A stretch of 64,000 nucleotides of DNA from Vibrio sp. UBA2441 (GTDB taxonomy: Bacteria > Pseudomonadota > Gammaproteobacteria > Enterobacterales > Vibrionaceae). This document shows, one piece after another, positions 43,785-52,557 of this stretch (position 1 is the stretch's first letter; every line of letters starts with the position of its first letter). The stretch is taken from the NCBI GenBank assembly GCA_002342685.1, contig DDQN01000062.1, positions 1-64,000 on the forward strand, in the 5' to 3' direction. The notes beneath the pieces were generated by a model that made no database searches, was not told where the DNA came from, and saw nothing but the letters and a program-made list of their open reading frames with translations. The translations under genes and the position numbers were made by a program.

Positions 43785-46565
43785 ATGGAAACGACTATGG
43801 ATACTCGCAAAATTATTTTATTTTTGATGACGGCGGTTATAGCGTTAACTTTATTGCTGGTGCTAATTACTCTTTCTTCCATCAAAGCCAGTTTCGTTCA
43901 CTCATTATCTGACTCTTTGAAAGTTGTCAGAGACACGACTCACGAATCCGTAAACTTGTGGGCATCTGAAAACGAAGAACATATCGTTATATTGTCTACT
44001 AACCCACATGTTATATCGCTAACCGAAGCGCTTTTACATATCGATCCTGTCGCAGAAAATCTTATCAATGCGCCTGCACAGAAGGCCATTAGAGAGCTGT
44101 TACAACCAAATTTGAGTATGCATAAAATGCACGGATTTTTCATTATAGGGCCTGATAATATAAGTATTGCATCAACTAGAGATTCAAATTTAGGAATGAC
44201 AAATCTACTGGTTGACCAACCCGAGTTTCTCAAGCGATTATGGGGCGGAGAAATTTTAATGACATTACCACAACCATCCGACGTTCCTCTTCCTGATGAA
44301 CATGGTGAAATGACATCCAATTACCCTACCATGTTTGTCGGGGGGCCAATACGCAACAAAAACAATAACATAATTGCTCTATTTACTCTCAGACTTGATC
44401 CGGTTAAAAAACTAAAAAAAATCGTCAGCAGAAGCACCATCGGAACCACAGGAGAAACCTATTTAATTAATAGGAGTGGTGTAATGATTACCGAAAGTCG
44501 ATTCTCTTCTGAACATTGGTTAAACATTGAGGTTCCAAACGATGTTGATACACCTGAAAAATCCATGTTATCAGCCCGACAATTAAATAACGCATCGTCA
44601 AATCGCCTGACCAAAATGGCAGAAAGTGTTGTTGCTGGTAATAGTAGTTTCGACACAGATGGCTATCTGGATTACCGGGGTGTAAAGGTTGTTGGTGCTT
44701 GGCTTTGGGATTCTCAATATGACTATGGTCTAGTGACCGAAATTGACATGGACGAAGCATTTCTATCCTACAATCAGACCAAACGAAGCTTCATGTTCTT
44801 TTCCGGTGCAACAACATTCGCTTTGATCTTTATCGCTTTGGTTTTTTACCGCCTCATTTCGCGCCTTAAATATCAAGAAAAAAAGTACCAAAGTTTATTT
44901 GAGAATGCGGGTGACCCAATTTTGATTTCTGATCATAAGACAGGCTGTATTTTATCCTCGAACAGTTATGCCTGTCAGTTTCTTCAGTACCATCCGGATG
45001 AACTTATAGGAAAACATCTGTCGATGATAAGAAGTAAGTCAGACAGGGAAAGTGTTATCAATGATATTGAAGAAGTTAATCGCTTCGGTTCCAAACTAAT
45101 TGAAACAACCTATAAGAGTAAACAAGGCGATGTTCTGAATGTGGAAATTAGTGCAAAACTTGTCTTTTTCGGAAACCGAAAAGTGATTTTCTCAATCATT
45201 CGTGACATCACTCCTCGAAAGCAAGTCGAAATGAAACTTCTCAAAATAGTAAATACCGACAGACTTACAGGGCTTGGCAATCAGGTTGCTTTCAATACGG
45301 CGCTTAGTGAAAAACTAGATAACAATCTTGCGAAAGATAAATTGATTACGCTGTTCTTTATAGGCATCGATAACTTTAAAATGATCAATAACACTCTGGG
45401 ACACGCTATTGGAGACCAAACATTAATCACGGTATCCAATCTAATTACATCCACCTTTCCTGAAGGGCAGTTTTTCCGTTTAAGTGGTGATGAGTTTATT
45501 TTAATTGCTTTGACTAAAGATAAAATGGAAGCAAATGAAATGTCCGATAGAATTCATCGTTCAACCCGTATCCCTTTTACCATTGGTTCAAATTCACTCC
45601 ATGTTACTTTTAGTATAGGCGTTGCCTTCGCACCAGAAAACGGCGCAGATGTCGCTACTTTACTTCAGTCTTCGAGTACAGCATTACATGAAGCGAAGAA
45701 AAAAGGTAAGAACAGTAGTGTGTTGTTCTCAAAAGAAATGCGGCAAGAAGAAGTTCTTCATATGCAAATATCATCGGCTCTTAATAGCTCAGTATTGGAT
45801 GAAGAGTTTGCATTAGTTTTTCAACCTGTCGTAGAAGCCAGCACTGGCAAACTCGTCGGTGCGGAAGCATTATTAAGATGGACAAGTAAACAAATTGGCA
45901 ATGTCCGTCCTGATATATTTATTCCGGTTGCTGAACAAAATGGAAAAATCACAGATATCGGTAACTGGGTGATGGAAGAAGCTTGCCGTATTAGGGCTTC
46001 ATGGACATCACTTGGTCTGCATGAGCTCAAGTTGTCAATCAACATATCACCAGCGCAAATGCTATCGTGTGACGTCCCAGATCTTGTAGAAAACGCTTTA
46101 ACAAAACACAATTTACCTGCATCAGCAATCGCAGTAGAAATAACAGAAAATGTTTTTTTGGGCGACCGCAACGATTTAAATAATCAGCTTGAACGATTAA
46201 AAACGCTAGGCGTATCTATGTACTTAGATGATTTTGGTACCGGTTATTCATCACTTAGCTACGTAAGCAAATATCCATTCGACATCATCAAGATGGACAA
46301 AAGTTTTATTCAAGACATCGAAGAAAACCCCATATCTCGTACCTTAGCGATTGCCATTATGTCTATGGCCACTAACCTGGGATTAGAAGTAATAGCCGAA
46401 GGCGTTGAGACAAAATGGCAAAACGAGTTTCTCACCCAGTACGGATGTCACCGTATTCAAGGTTATTACTATGGAAAACCAGTGAATTCAAATGAATTCG
46501 TTAAAAAGTGGGCTACTAAAAAGTATAATCAGGACACACACCGTAAAGTAGTAGATAAAGTATGA
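43785..46565 (+). CDS. Cache-PAS-GGDEF-EAL cyclic-di-GMP protein
   Basis: Inner-membrane signalling protein of 926 residues. TM1 (about 9-30), a periplasmic dCache sensor (about 35-330), TM2 (about 335-358), PAS (about 365-480), GGDEF (about 485-655) and EAL (about 670-915). The synthase motif is SGDEF, not GGDEF, and no RxxD inhibitory site is seen. The EAL side keeps EALLRW, the metal and catalytic residues in EITENVF, DDFGTGYSSLSY, KMDKSFI and EGVET, so phosphodiesterase activity is expected. An alternative start is the ATG five codons in. Confidence 0.9.
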   Translation: METTMDTRKIILFLMTAVIALTLLLVLITLSSIKASFVHSLSDSLKVVRDTTHESVNLWASENEEHIVILSTNPHVISLTEALLHIDPVAENLINAPAQKAIRELLQPNLSMHKMHGFFIIGPDNISIASTRDSNLGMTNLLVDQPEFLKRLWGGEILMTLPQPSDVPLPDEHGEMTSNYPTMFVGGPIRNKNNNIIALFTLRLDPVKKLKKIVSRSTIGTTGETYLINRSGVMITESRFSSEHWLNIEVPNDVDTPEKSMLSARQLNNASSNRLTKMAESVVAGNSSFDTDGYLDYRGVKVVGAWLWDSQYDYGLVTEIDMDEAFLSYNQTKRSFMFFSGATTFALIFIALVFYRLISRLKYQEKKYQSLFENAGDPILISDHKTGCILSSNSYACQFLQYHPDELIGKHLSMIRSKSDRESVINDIEEVNRFGSKLIETTYKSKQGDVLNVEISAKLVFFGNRKVIFSIIRDITPRKQVEMKLLKIVNTDRLTGLGNQVAFNTALSEKLDNNLAKDKLITLFFIGIDNFKMINNTLGHAIGDQTLITVSNLITSTFPEGQFFRLSGDEFILIALTKDKMEANEMSDRIHRSTRIPFTIGSNSLHVTFSIGVAFAPENGADVATLLQSSSTALHEAKKKGKNSSVLFSKEMRQEEVLHMQISSALNSSVLDEEFALVFQPVVEASTGKLVGAEALLRWTSKQIGNVRPDIFIPVAEQNGKITDIGNWVMEEACRIRASWTSLGLHELKLSINISPAQMLSCDVPDLVENALTKHNLPASAIAVEITENVFLGDRNDLNNQLERLKTLGVSMYLDDFGTGYSSLSYVSKYPFDIIKMDKSFIQDIEENPISRTLAIAIMSMATNLGLEVIAEGVETKWQNEFLTQYGCHRIQGYYYGKPVNSNEFVKKWATKKYNQDTHRKVVDKV

Positions 46566-46659
46566 ACTTCTGACAAATCAATCGCAAATTTATACGATTT
46601 ACACAACTTGATTTGTTTAACTCGTTATTCTATTCCTACTCTTTATTTATCGTTATGCC

Positions 46660-47628
46660 ATGCCTATGACTACTGCAAGGAAACAGTTAGTTTCTATTGA
46701 TTCAACGCCTTATTATCATTGTGTTTCTCGCTGTGTTCGTCGTAGCTTTCTTTGTGGCATTGACCCACAAACTCAGCAAAGTTATGAACATCGAAGAGAG
46801 TGGATTGAGCACAAAATTCAATCACTATCTCACGTTTATTGTGTCGACATTTGTGCTTATGCCATTATGAGTAATCACTATCATTTAGTACTTCACATCA
46901 ATCGTGATAAAGCACTCTCTCTTTCAAATCAGCAAGTCATTGAACGTTGGCAACTTAACCACAAACTACCTGTGTTAGTGCAACGCTGGCTTTCAAAGCA
47001 ACTGACCTGCGAAGCAGAAGAAGAAGCTTGCCTTTCCATCATCGACTCGTGGCGCTCTCGCCTATGGAATTTAAGCTGGTTTATGAAAGAGCTTAATTTT
47101 GGTATCGCCCTTCGAGCAAACATCGAAGATAACTGTAAAGGCCACTTTTGGGAGAGCCGCTTTAAAAGCCAAGCGCTTTTAGATGAACAAGCCTTAACGG
47201 CGGCCATGACTTATGTTGACTTAAACCCTATGAGAGCAGGCATTGCAGATACGCCTGAGACATCTGACTTCACCTCTATTCAGGCCAGGTTGAAAGCATT
47301 ATCTAAGCAGCAAGAAACCGCTCCATTCTTATTTCCATTTGTTGGCAATCCCACCAATCAAATTATCCAAGGTATTCCTTTTAGATTGATGGATTATATT
47401 GAACTGGTCGATTGGAGTGCTCGTCAATTCCGAGAAAATAAAGCGTCACTTGATAACTCAGCACCCACCATTTTACAAAGGCTGGGTATCTCTCAAACCA
47501 CATGGCTAGCGGCCTGCACTCGACTTGAAAAAAGTAGAGCTACTGCCGTTGGCTGTTATTGTCACGCCAAAATAACGAAACAACACTTACAGAAGTCGAG
47601 AATTAATCTCTTCCGGTTAGATACATAA
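46660..47628 (+). mobile_element. REP-associated tyrosine transposase (RAYT)
   Basis: IS200/IS605-related single-strand nuclease of 322 residues. The HUH motif is HYH (73-75, in SNHYHLVL), and a Tyr in MTYVDLNPMRAG is the probable nucleophile. SRCVRRSFLCG near the N-terminus is typical of the gammaproteobacterial RAYT branch. The frame is intact. These enzymes act on nearby REP palindromes. Candidate REPs with the core GGGACAGGCACT are at 37566 and 43178-43318, and a 69-base piece of this gene lies at 37490. No inverted terminal repeats are expected or seen. Confidence 0.88.
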
Positions 47629-47878
47629 GCTGTTTTAACCGCCTTACTTAACAACACTTCCAACTTGCCATTGCAAGCGAGCACTCATTTCTCCCGCTCA
47701 ATATTAGAGCAAGTTCAGCTCGCATTTCGGTTAGTTTCCGTATAAATATGCATCAAATTCAACTTACCTTTACGTAAAAGAAATCTTTCAATGCGTTTAT
47801 ATTATTCCTTGATTACAACCACCCTTAAGGTGAATGTCCTTTTGTTTACCATTACCGTAATAGTGCATCGGCAGATGG

Positions 47879-48622
47879 CTAAATTTTATTGTTTCTTATC
47901 AGGTCCTGATTTAAATTTTCTTTATAGATTTTATAGGCTTTTTCATCTCTGACAGCGTCTTCCCTGTAAAAGATAAATCCTAAACTTCTCCGTTGGAATT
48001 CGCTTCTGTTATTGTTCGCTCTATGAATCGTAAGCGAATGATGCACCAGTAAATCTCCCGCCTCCGCTTCCATCTGCACTTCCTGAGTTCTATCTTCATC
48101 GTTCCAGTCTGAAATCGATTGCGAGAAGCCTAAAGTTTGAGTTTTCCCATGTTCCCGCAGCCCTTTTTTATGTGAACCGGGTATGTAACTAACGGCCCCG
48201 TTCTTTGCGTCTGCATGACCTAAAGATAACCACATGGTGACCGCCTGTTGAGGTTGAATCATAAAGTAATAGCCATCCTGATGAGGAGGAGTTTCCCGGC
48301 CAATTTTAGGTAACTTATTAAAGTACTGCATATTTTTTAGCACCGCTTTTCCACCAAGTAGCTGCTCTGCTAACTCTACAATAGGTCGGGATGTCGCCAG
48401 TTCATTAAAAAATGATTCATGTTCATACAGCTTTTGAACTTGTTTAACAGATGACGCCTGTGAAATATCTTCAAAATAAACGATTTCTCTTGGTAAATTT
48501 ATTGCCTTTTCACTAATAAATTTATTGGTATTTTCAATAACTTCTTTCAATTTTTTAGCATTTAAAAAATTCCGAACCACCACATACCCGTCACGATCAA
48601 AATCCGTTTTTAATCTAGTCAT
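47879..48622 (-). CDS. Phytanoyl-CoA dioxygenase (PhyH)-family Fe(II)/2-oxoglutarate oxygenase
   Basis: Non-haem iron oxygenase of 247 residues. The metal triad is visible as H114 and D116 in PHQDGYYF and H200 in LTIHRA; R211-R212 may bind 2-oxoglutarate. The jelly-roll strands MWLSLGHADAKNGAVSYIPGSHK are characteristic. I start at the ATG 48622 with GGTGG upstream, as the frame beyond it (to 48706) adds no family sequence. No signal peptide. The substrate is unknown; the gene shares its direction with the SiaP paralogue 215 bases upstream, but a terminator lies between. Confidence 0.8.
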   Translation of the reverse strand: MTRLKTDFDRDGYVVVRNFLNAKKLKEVIENTNKFISEKAINLPREIVYFEDISQASSVKQVQKLYEHESFFNELATSRPIVELAEQLLGGKAVLKNMQYFNKLPKIGRETPPHQDGYYFMIQPQQAVTMWLSLGHADAKNGAVSYIPGSHKKGLREHGKTQTLGFSQSISDWNDEDRTQEVQMEAEAGDLLVHHSLTIHRANNNRSEFQRRSLGFIFYREDAVRDEKAYKIYKENLNQDLIRNNKI

Positions 48623-48760
48623 ATTGCCACCACTTGTTTTATATATTTTTAATATCTCAATAGATTTATTTACAATAAATGGCTGGAATGGGCAGATTCT
48701 TGTCAATTATGATCGACTTTGAGTTTAGGCTTAACATTGATCACTGAAGAGACAAATAAC

Positions 48761-48794
48761 AAAAAGCCCTATAACCGTAATTATGTTATAGGGC
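48761..48794 (-). terminator. Terminator of the SiaP-paralogue gene
   Basis: Perfect 10-bp stem GCCCTATAAC/GTTATAGGGC, followed on the minus strand by TTTTTG. Confidence 0.85.
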
Positions 48795-48836
48795 AGATAA
48801 TTCTAAGGAGGGTAAATATACAAAACATAACCTGCT

Positions 48837-49799
48837 TTATATTTTTAGTATTTCAGAAATAACATCCTTGCCTAGATCAGCATTGAATTCTGCGTACATT
48901 GGTGACATTGCTTTACGAAGAACCTTCATGTCCGGATAAGTGACTTCAACACCCTTACCTTCAAAATAGGAGATTAGTTTGCTTTCTTTATCCTGTACCG
49001 ATTTAGTATGAAATGATTCGGCATAATCAGCAGCAATCTGCACCATTTTTTTCTGCTCTACACTTAACGAACTCCACACCTTAGAAGACACAATTAGCAT
49101 GGTGTCATCCACCAGATGATTGGTCATTGCAAGGTTACTTTGAACCTCATAGAACTTCATTGTGTTGATGGTATGTAGTGGATTCTCTTGCCCATCCACC
49201 GCGTTTGTTTGTAGCGCTAAATAAACCTCTGAAAACGACATTGGTGTAGGAGACGCGCCAACTAAACGGGCAAATCCAAGCAAGGTTTTTGCGTTAGGCA
49301 CCCTCAATTTTAACCCGGCAAAGTCATCGATAGTATTTAAAGCACGGTTAGACGTAGTTTCTCGGGTACCGTTATACCACGTATTCAAAGCATACCAGCC
49401 GTGATCTTTTTCCATTTTCTCACGAATAGATTGTCCGAAACTGGAAGAGAAAATTCTCTGTGCATGTTGATGGTCCTTAACCACGTACGGAAGATCCATA
49501 GCACTAGCCCTAGGGATCCATAACCCAACTCTTCCCATGCTGGCAAAGGTCAAACCAAGGTCACCCATAGTTAATTGTTGTAACATTGCTCTGTCATCAC
49601 CCAATACGGCGCTTGGAAACAACGAAACTGATAAATCACCTTGACTCAGCTCACTCAGTTTTTTTGAAAACACTTCTGCTGACTGATATTCCAATGATCC
49701 CGCCGCAGCCTGCATTCCAAATTTTATCTCAGTACTGGCGTTAATAGTAAAACTAACCATAGACGCGACCAATGCTAACATTCCGATTTTATTTTTCAT
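48837..49799 (-). CDS. Orphan TRAP substrate-binding protein, SiaP paralogue
   Basis: DctP-family periplasmic protein of 320 residues, clearly similar along its whole length to the SiaP at 26735. It shares LRVPNAKTL, GASPTPMSFSEVYLALQTNAVDGQENPL and the MKFYEV...LAMTNH segment. The carboxylate-binding Arg is conserved. The signal peptide MKNKIGMLALVASMVSFTINA starts at the ATG 49799, supported by AAAGGAAA; the frame is open to 49823. No permease genes adjoin it, so it either shares SiaQM or has a partner elsewhere. It probably binds sialic acid or a close derivative. Confidence 0.85.
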   Translation of the reverse strand: MKNKIGMLALVASMVSFTINASTEIKFGMQAAAGSLEYQSAEVFSKKLSELSQGDLSVSLFPSAVLGDDRAMLQQLTMGDLGLTFASMGRVGLWIPRASAMDLPYVVKDHQHAQRIFSSSFGQSIREKMEKDHGWYALNTWYNGTRETTSNRALNTIDDFAGLKLRVPNAKTLLGFARLVGASPTPMSFSEVYLALQTNAVDGQENPLHTINTMKFYEVQSNLAMTNHLVDDTMLIVSSKVWSSLSVEQKKMVQIAADYAESFHTKSVQDKESKLISYFEGKGVEVTYPDMKVLRKAMSPMYAEFNADLGKDVISEILKI

Positions 49800-50418
49800 T
49801 TTATTATTTCCTTTAGTATACAAGTGTTCATAAACTTTTATTTCTAAATATAAAGCTACATGCTCACCTATATATATTCTGTGATCTGGTAATTATTTTC
49901 TCTTAAATTCATATATGGTTATTAATGACAATTTAAATTATGTAAACTTGTTAAATAGTCTAGATATATCTGTCATAATTAATGTATTACTACAATTTTA
50001 TGGAGCACAAATGACAACTACAAAAATCTATTTAGACAAAAATATTTTCCAGAAATGACAAATGAAAACTCTAAATCTAATCCTATTCATTTCAAGCGAA
50101 CTTTAAACGCATAACCAACTGATTGATAATACATTAATACTATTACAGCCCAGCTATTGCGTGAGACTGAAATGAGTGCCAATTCAATCGATATAGTCCC
50201 TTAAAATGAAAATATTGGCAAATCTGCTCATTGTATTGTCTTGCATGCTCAAGCAAACTTAAAAATGACCAAGATCACAATCCTTAATATATTAAAACGC
50301 AATAATTACAAAATAGAGCTGAATGTCTGATGAGTTTTTGATAAATAAGCGGCCTCATGCTCTACTCTGGTGTTAATATTGAAATGATAATCCCGATTTA
50401 TCAATTAGAGACATAAAG
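49800..50418. promoter_or_regulatory. Divergent region between SiaP paralogue and AraC gene
   Basis: About 600 AT-rich bases without a clear gene. A 15-codon frame (50011-50058) has a good GGAG ribosome site. A CRP-like site TGTGATCTTGGTCATT is on the minus strand at 50264-50279, and a TGTGATC half-site at 49879. Promoters for both neighbours must lie here. Confidence 0.4.
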
Positions 50419-51243
50419 ATGAGAGTTCTTTTTTCCGATTACGGTATTTTTGATGATCAGCGTAGAATTGGGCCAATTCAATGGCCTCATTTTGATTTGC
50501 TATTTATTCATCAGGGCTCCGTTGAGTTAAGTGTGAACAATGACACTTTTACTCTTTCACAAGATCAAGCCATTATCATTTTTCCATATACCGATTTTGC
50601 CGGGCATTCTTTAACAAAGTCCAGCAAAGGTTCTGTGCATCACTTTCAATTAAACAACGCAGAGCTCCATCAAAATGGCTTCCAACATCTTTCAGATAAA
50701 TTTCATAAACAGAGGGGTTTTATACTGCTCGACACCCGTGGCAAAGAAACATTACGCCAGTATATTTGTAGCTCTTTAGAGCTGGAACTTAAGGTAGAAG
50801 AAACTATATTAGAGGCTGCACAGAATCATCTGCTTTCACTGTTTCTACTATTTTCTTATGCCGACAATATCTATGTGGATGAAGTCATCAGTTACCATTC
50901 ACCTGAACAAAAAATAGCCGATTTTCTCACTAAAGATTTAGCGTCAAATTACAGTTTAGAAGAGATCGCAAATTTAGTTCATCTTTCCCCAAGTCATGTC
51001 AGAAGACTGTTTAAAAAACGTTTTAACATGGGGCCAAATAAATACCACACCCAACTTAAAGTGGCTGAAGCCTGCAAGCTACTACGTGAAAGTAACGAAC
51101 CCATTAAATCTATCTATCAGAGCCTTGGCTTCAGTGATTTATCTAACTTTTATCGCGTCTTCCGTCTGCATACAGGAAAACCACCAGCCTGCTACCGCAA
51201 AGAGAGCCAACAACCAAATGTAGCATCTTCGATAAAAGCTTAA
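50419..51243 (+). CDS. AraC-family transcriptional regulator
   Basis: Regulator of 274 residues with an N-terminal cupin-type sensor (about 1-150) and a C-terminal double HTH. The first helix pair is YSLEEIANLVHLSPSHVRRLFKKRFNMGPNKYH and the second IYQSLGFSDLSNFYRVFRLHTGKPPACYR (about 170-265). Sensor domains of this type bind sugars or small acids. It is divergent from the orphan SiaP gene and is the natural candidate to control it and perhaps the PhyH gene. Confidence 0.87.
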   Translation: MRVLFSDYGIFDDQRRIGPIQWPHFDLLFIHQGSVELSVNNDTFTLSQDQAIIIFPYTDFAGHSLTKSSKGSVHHFQLNNAELHQNGFQHLSDKFHKQRGFILLDTRGKETLRQYICSSLELELKVEETILEAAQNHLLSLFLLFSYADNIYVDEVISYHSPEQKIADFLTKDLASNYSLEEIANLVHLSPSHVRRLFKKRFNMGPNKYHTQLKVAEACKLLRESNEPIKSIYQSLGFSDLSNFYRVFRLHTGKPPACYRKESQQPNVASSIKA

Positions 51244-51320
51244 GACGGCAATGTAGATAGTTGGTTAGTCCTTCATTCTTTTCTATACTCTAGTAGGGCA
51301 TATAGGATGCGGAGGTTTAT

Positions 51321-51800
51321 ATGACCATAGCAACTCGATTCGACCATTATTTGGCAGAGCATCATATTCGTTATCAAACACTTGCTCACAGCCATAGTAA
51401 CAGCTCAATTCACAGTGCAATTGCGGCGAGTATTCCCCCAATGAGTGTCGCTAAAGGTATTATTTTAGAGGATCACGAAGGTCGGCATTTAATGGCCGTA
51501 CTTCCTGCAAATGCAAAGATTAGTCTAACAGCGTTAAACGAAGAACTAAATGCAAGCTATCACTTAGTTAAGGAGCATGATGTTTATAAGTTTTTCGAAG
51601 ACTGTGAACATGGTGCTGTACCACCCGCAGGCAGTGCATACCATATGTCAATGGTATGTGATAAAGCGCTAACTAACCTTGATAATGTTTATCTTGAAGC
51701 TGGCGATCATGAAACTTTGTTAAAACTAGACAAAGACGCTTTTGGGAAACTTATGAGCCATAGCAAATCTTTTAGCTTCGGTAGCCAAGTTATTCATTAA
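51321..51800 (+). CDS. YbaK/ProX-family aminoacyl-tRNA deacylase
   Basis: Editing-domain protein of 159 residues. A Lys in SVAKGIILED (about residue 45) aligns with the conserved Lys of YbaK and ProX proteins, and the GAVPPAG loop (about 95-101) with their substrate-binding Gly-Pro motif. Family members remove misacylated amino acids from tRNA in the cytoplasm. GCGGAGG precedes the ATG. Single-gene unit with a terminator 30 bases downstream. Confidence 0.85.
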   Translation: MTIATRFDHYLAEHHIRYQTLAHSHSNSSIHSAIAASIPPMSVAKGIILEDHEGRHLMAVLPANAKISLTALNEELNASYHLVKEHDVYKFFEDCEHGAVPPAGSAYHMSMVCDKALTNLDNVYLEAGDHETLLKLDKDAFGKLMSHSKSFSFGSQVIH

Positions 51801-51826
51801 AAAGCAATTCATTACTATAACGAAGC

Positions 51827-51862
51827 AAAAGGCTTTTATTTCAATAAATATTAGCCTTTTTT
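51827..51862. terminator. Terminator between convergent YbaK and corrinoid operons
   Basis: AAAAGGCT (51827-51834) pairs with AGCCTTTT (51853-51860) across an AT-rich inner loop and ends in TTTTTT on the plus strand. On the minus strand the left arm gives a TTTTGC run, so it may serve both directions. Confidence 0.7.
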
Positions 51863-51875
51863 ATATAAAGAGAAT

Positions 51876-52553
51876 TTAGGCTTGTCTGTACAAACAGGTT
51901 TTACTTTCGCAGTATTCGCATGTGTCTTTCAAAAATTTAACCTGCTCTCCTACTGCCCAAATCCCTGTCAACGTTTTGATCGGCGACATTAATGAATGCT
52001 CAGATAGTGATATGTTGACATGGTCATTATCAATAAAATCTAATAATGCCTTTTGATCAGAAACACACCAATCACAATAGCCCGGACCATATTTGTTGCT
52101 ATGAGACAGATGCTCGATTTTGTGTCTCTTTTTCATTTTTGCACAGAGCAGCTGTACCGATTTCTCAACAATCATCGTTCCGAACAAATCATAGTAATAC
52201 CCTTTGAGGTAATCCTGTGCCAGGTTCGATTGTTGGGCTATTTGATGCAGGTTATCACCAGCAGTACAGGTAAATATCACACACAGGTTTGCACGGCGCA
52301 TTTTTTTTGCCAGTTTGTCGCCAACATAAAATGCCTGGCCATCAATGAACGCAGTAGCTGTTTTGGAATCTACACGAAATGAGACCATTCTCGTCTCCGC
52401 TAGAATTTTTGTCTCTTTTTCTGCCCGATCGAGTAGATCTGCACAACTAGTTTGAATATCAGATAACCTAGAACGGCTTTTGCTCGCTAGATCTGACAAG
52501 GTAAGATTTAAGTCTGAAAAAGGAATGGTGTATTTCTCTACTAATTCACTCAT
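51876..52553 (-). CDS. MetH activation-domain-like protein of corrinoid system
   Basis: Protein of 225 residues resembling the vitamin B12-dependent methionine synthase activation domain, which binds S-adenosylmethionine to remethylate oxidised corrinoid. The block YYYDLFGTMIVEKSVQLL, the NKYGPGYCDWC strand and LSEHSLMSPIKTLTGIWAVG match that domain. The C-terminus carries a cysteine cluster (CEYCESKTC), possibly metal- or cluster-binding. Proteins of this type are encoded with corrinoid methyltransferases in acetogens. Last gene of the operon, four bases after the activator gene, so it probably helps to reactivate the corrinoid protein. Confidence 0.78.
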   Translation of the reverse strand: MSELVEKYTIPFSDLNLTLSDLASKSRSRLSDIQTSCADLLDRAEKETKILAETRMVSFRVDSKTATAFIDGQAFYVGDKLAKKMRRANLCVIFTCTAGDNLHQIAQQSNLAQDYLKGYYYDLFGTMIVEKSVQLLCAKMKKRHKIEHLSHSNKYGPGYCDWCVSDQKALLDFIDNDHVNISLSEHSLMSPIKTLTGIWAVGEQVKFLKDTCEYCESKTCLYRQA

Positions 52554-52557
52554 CTCG

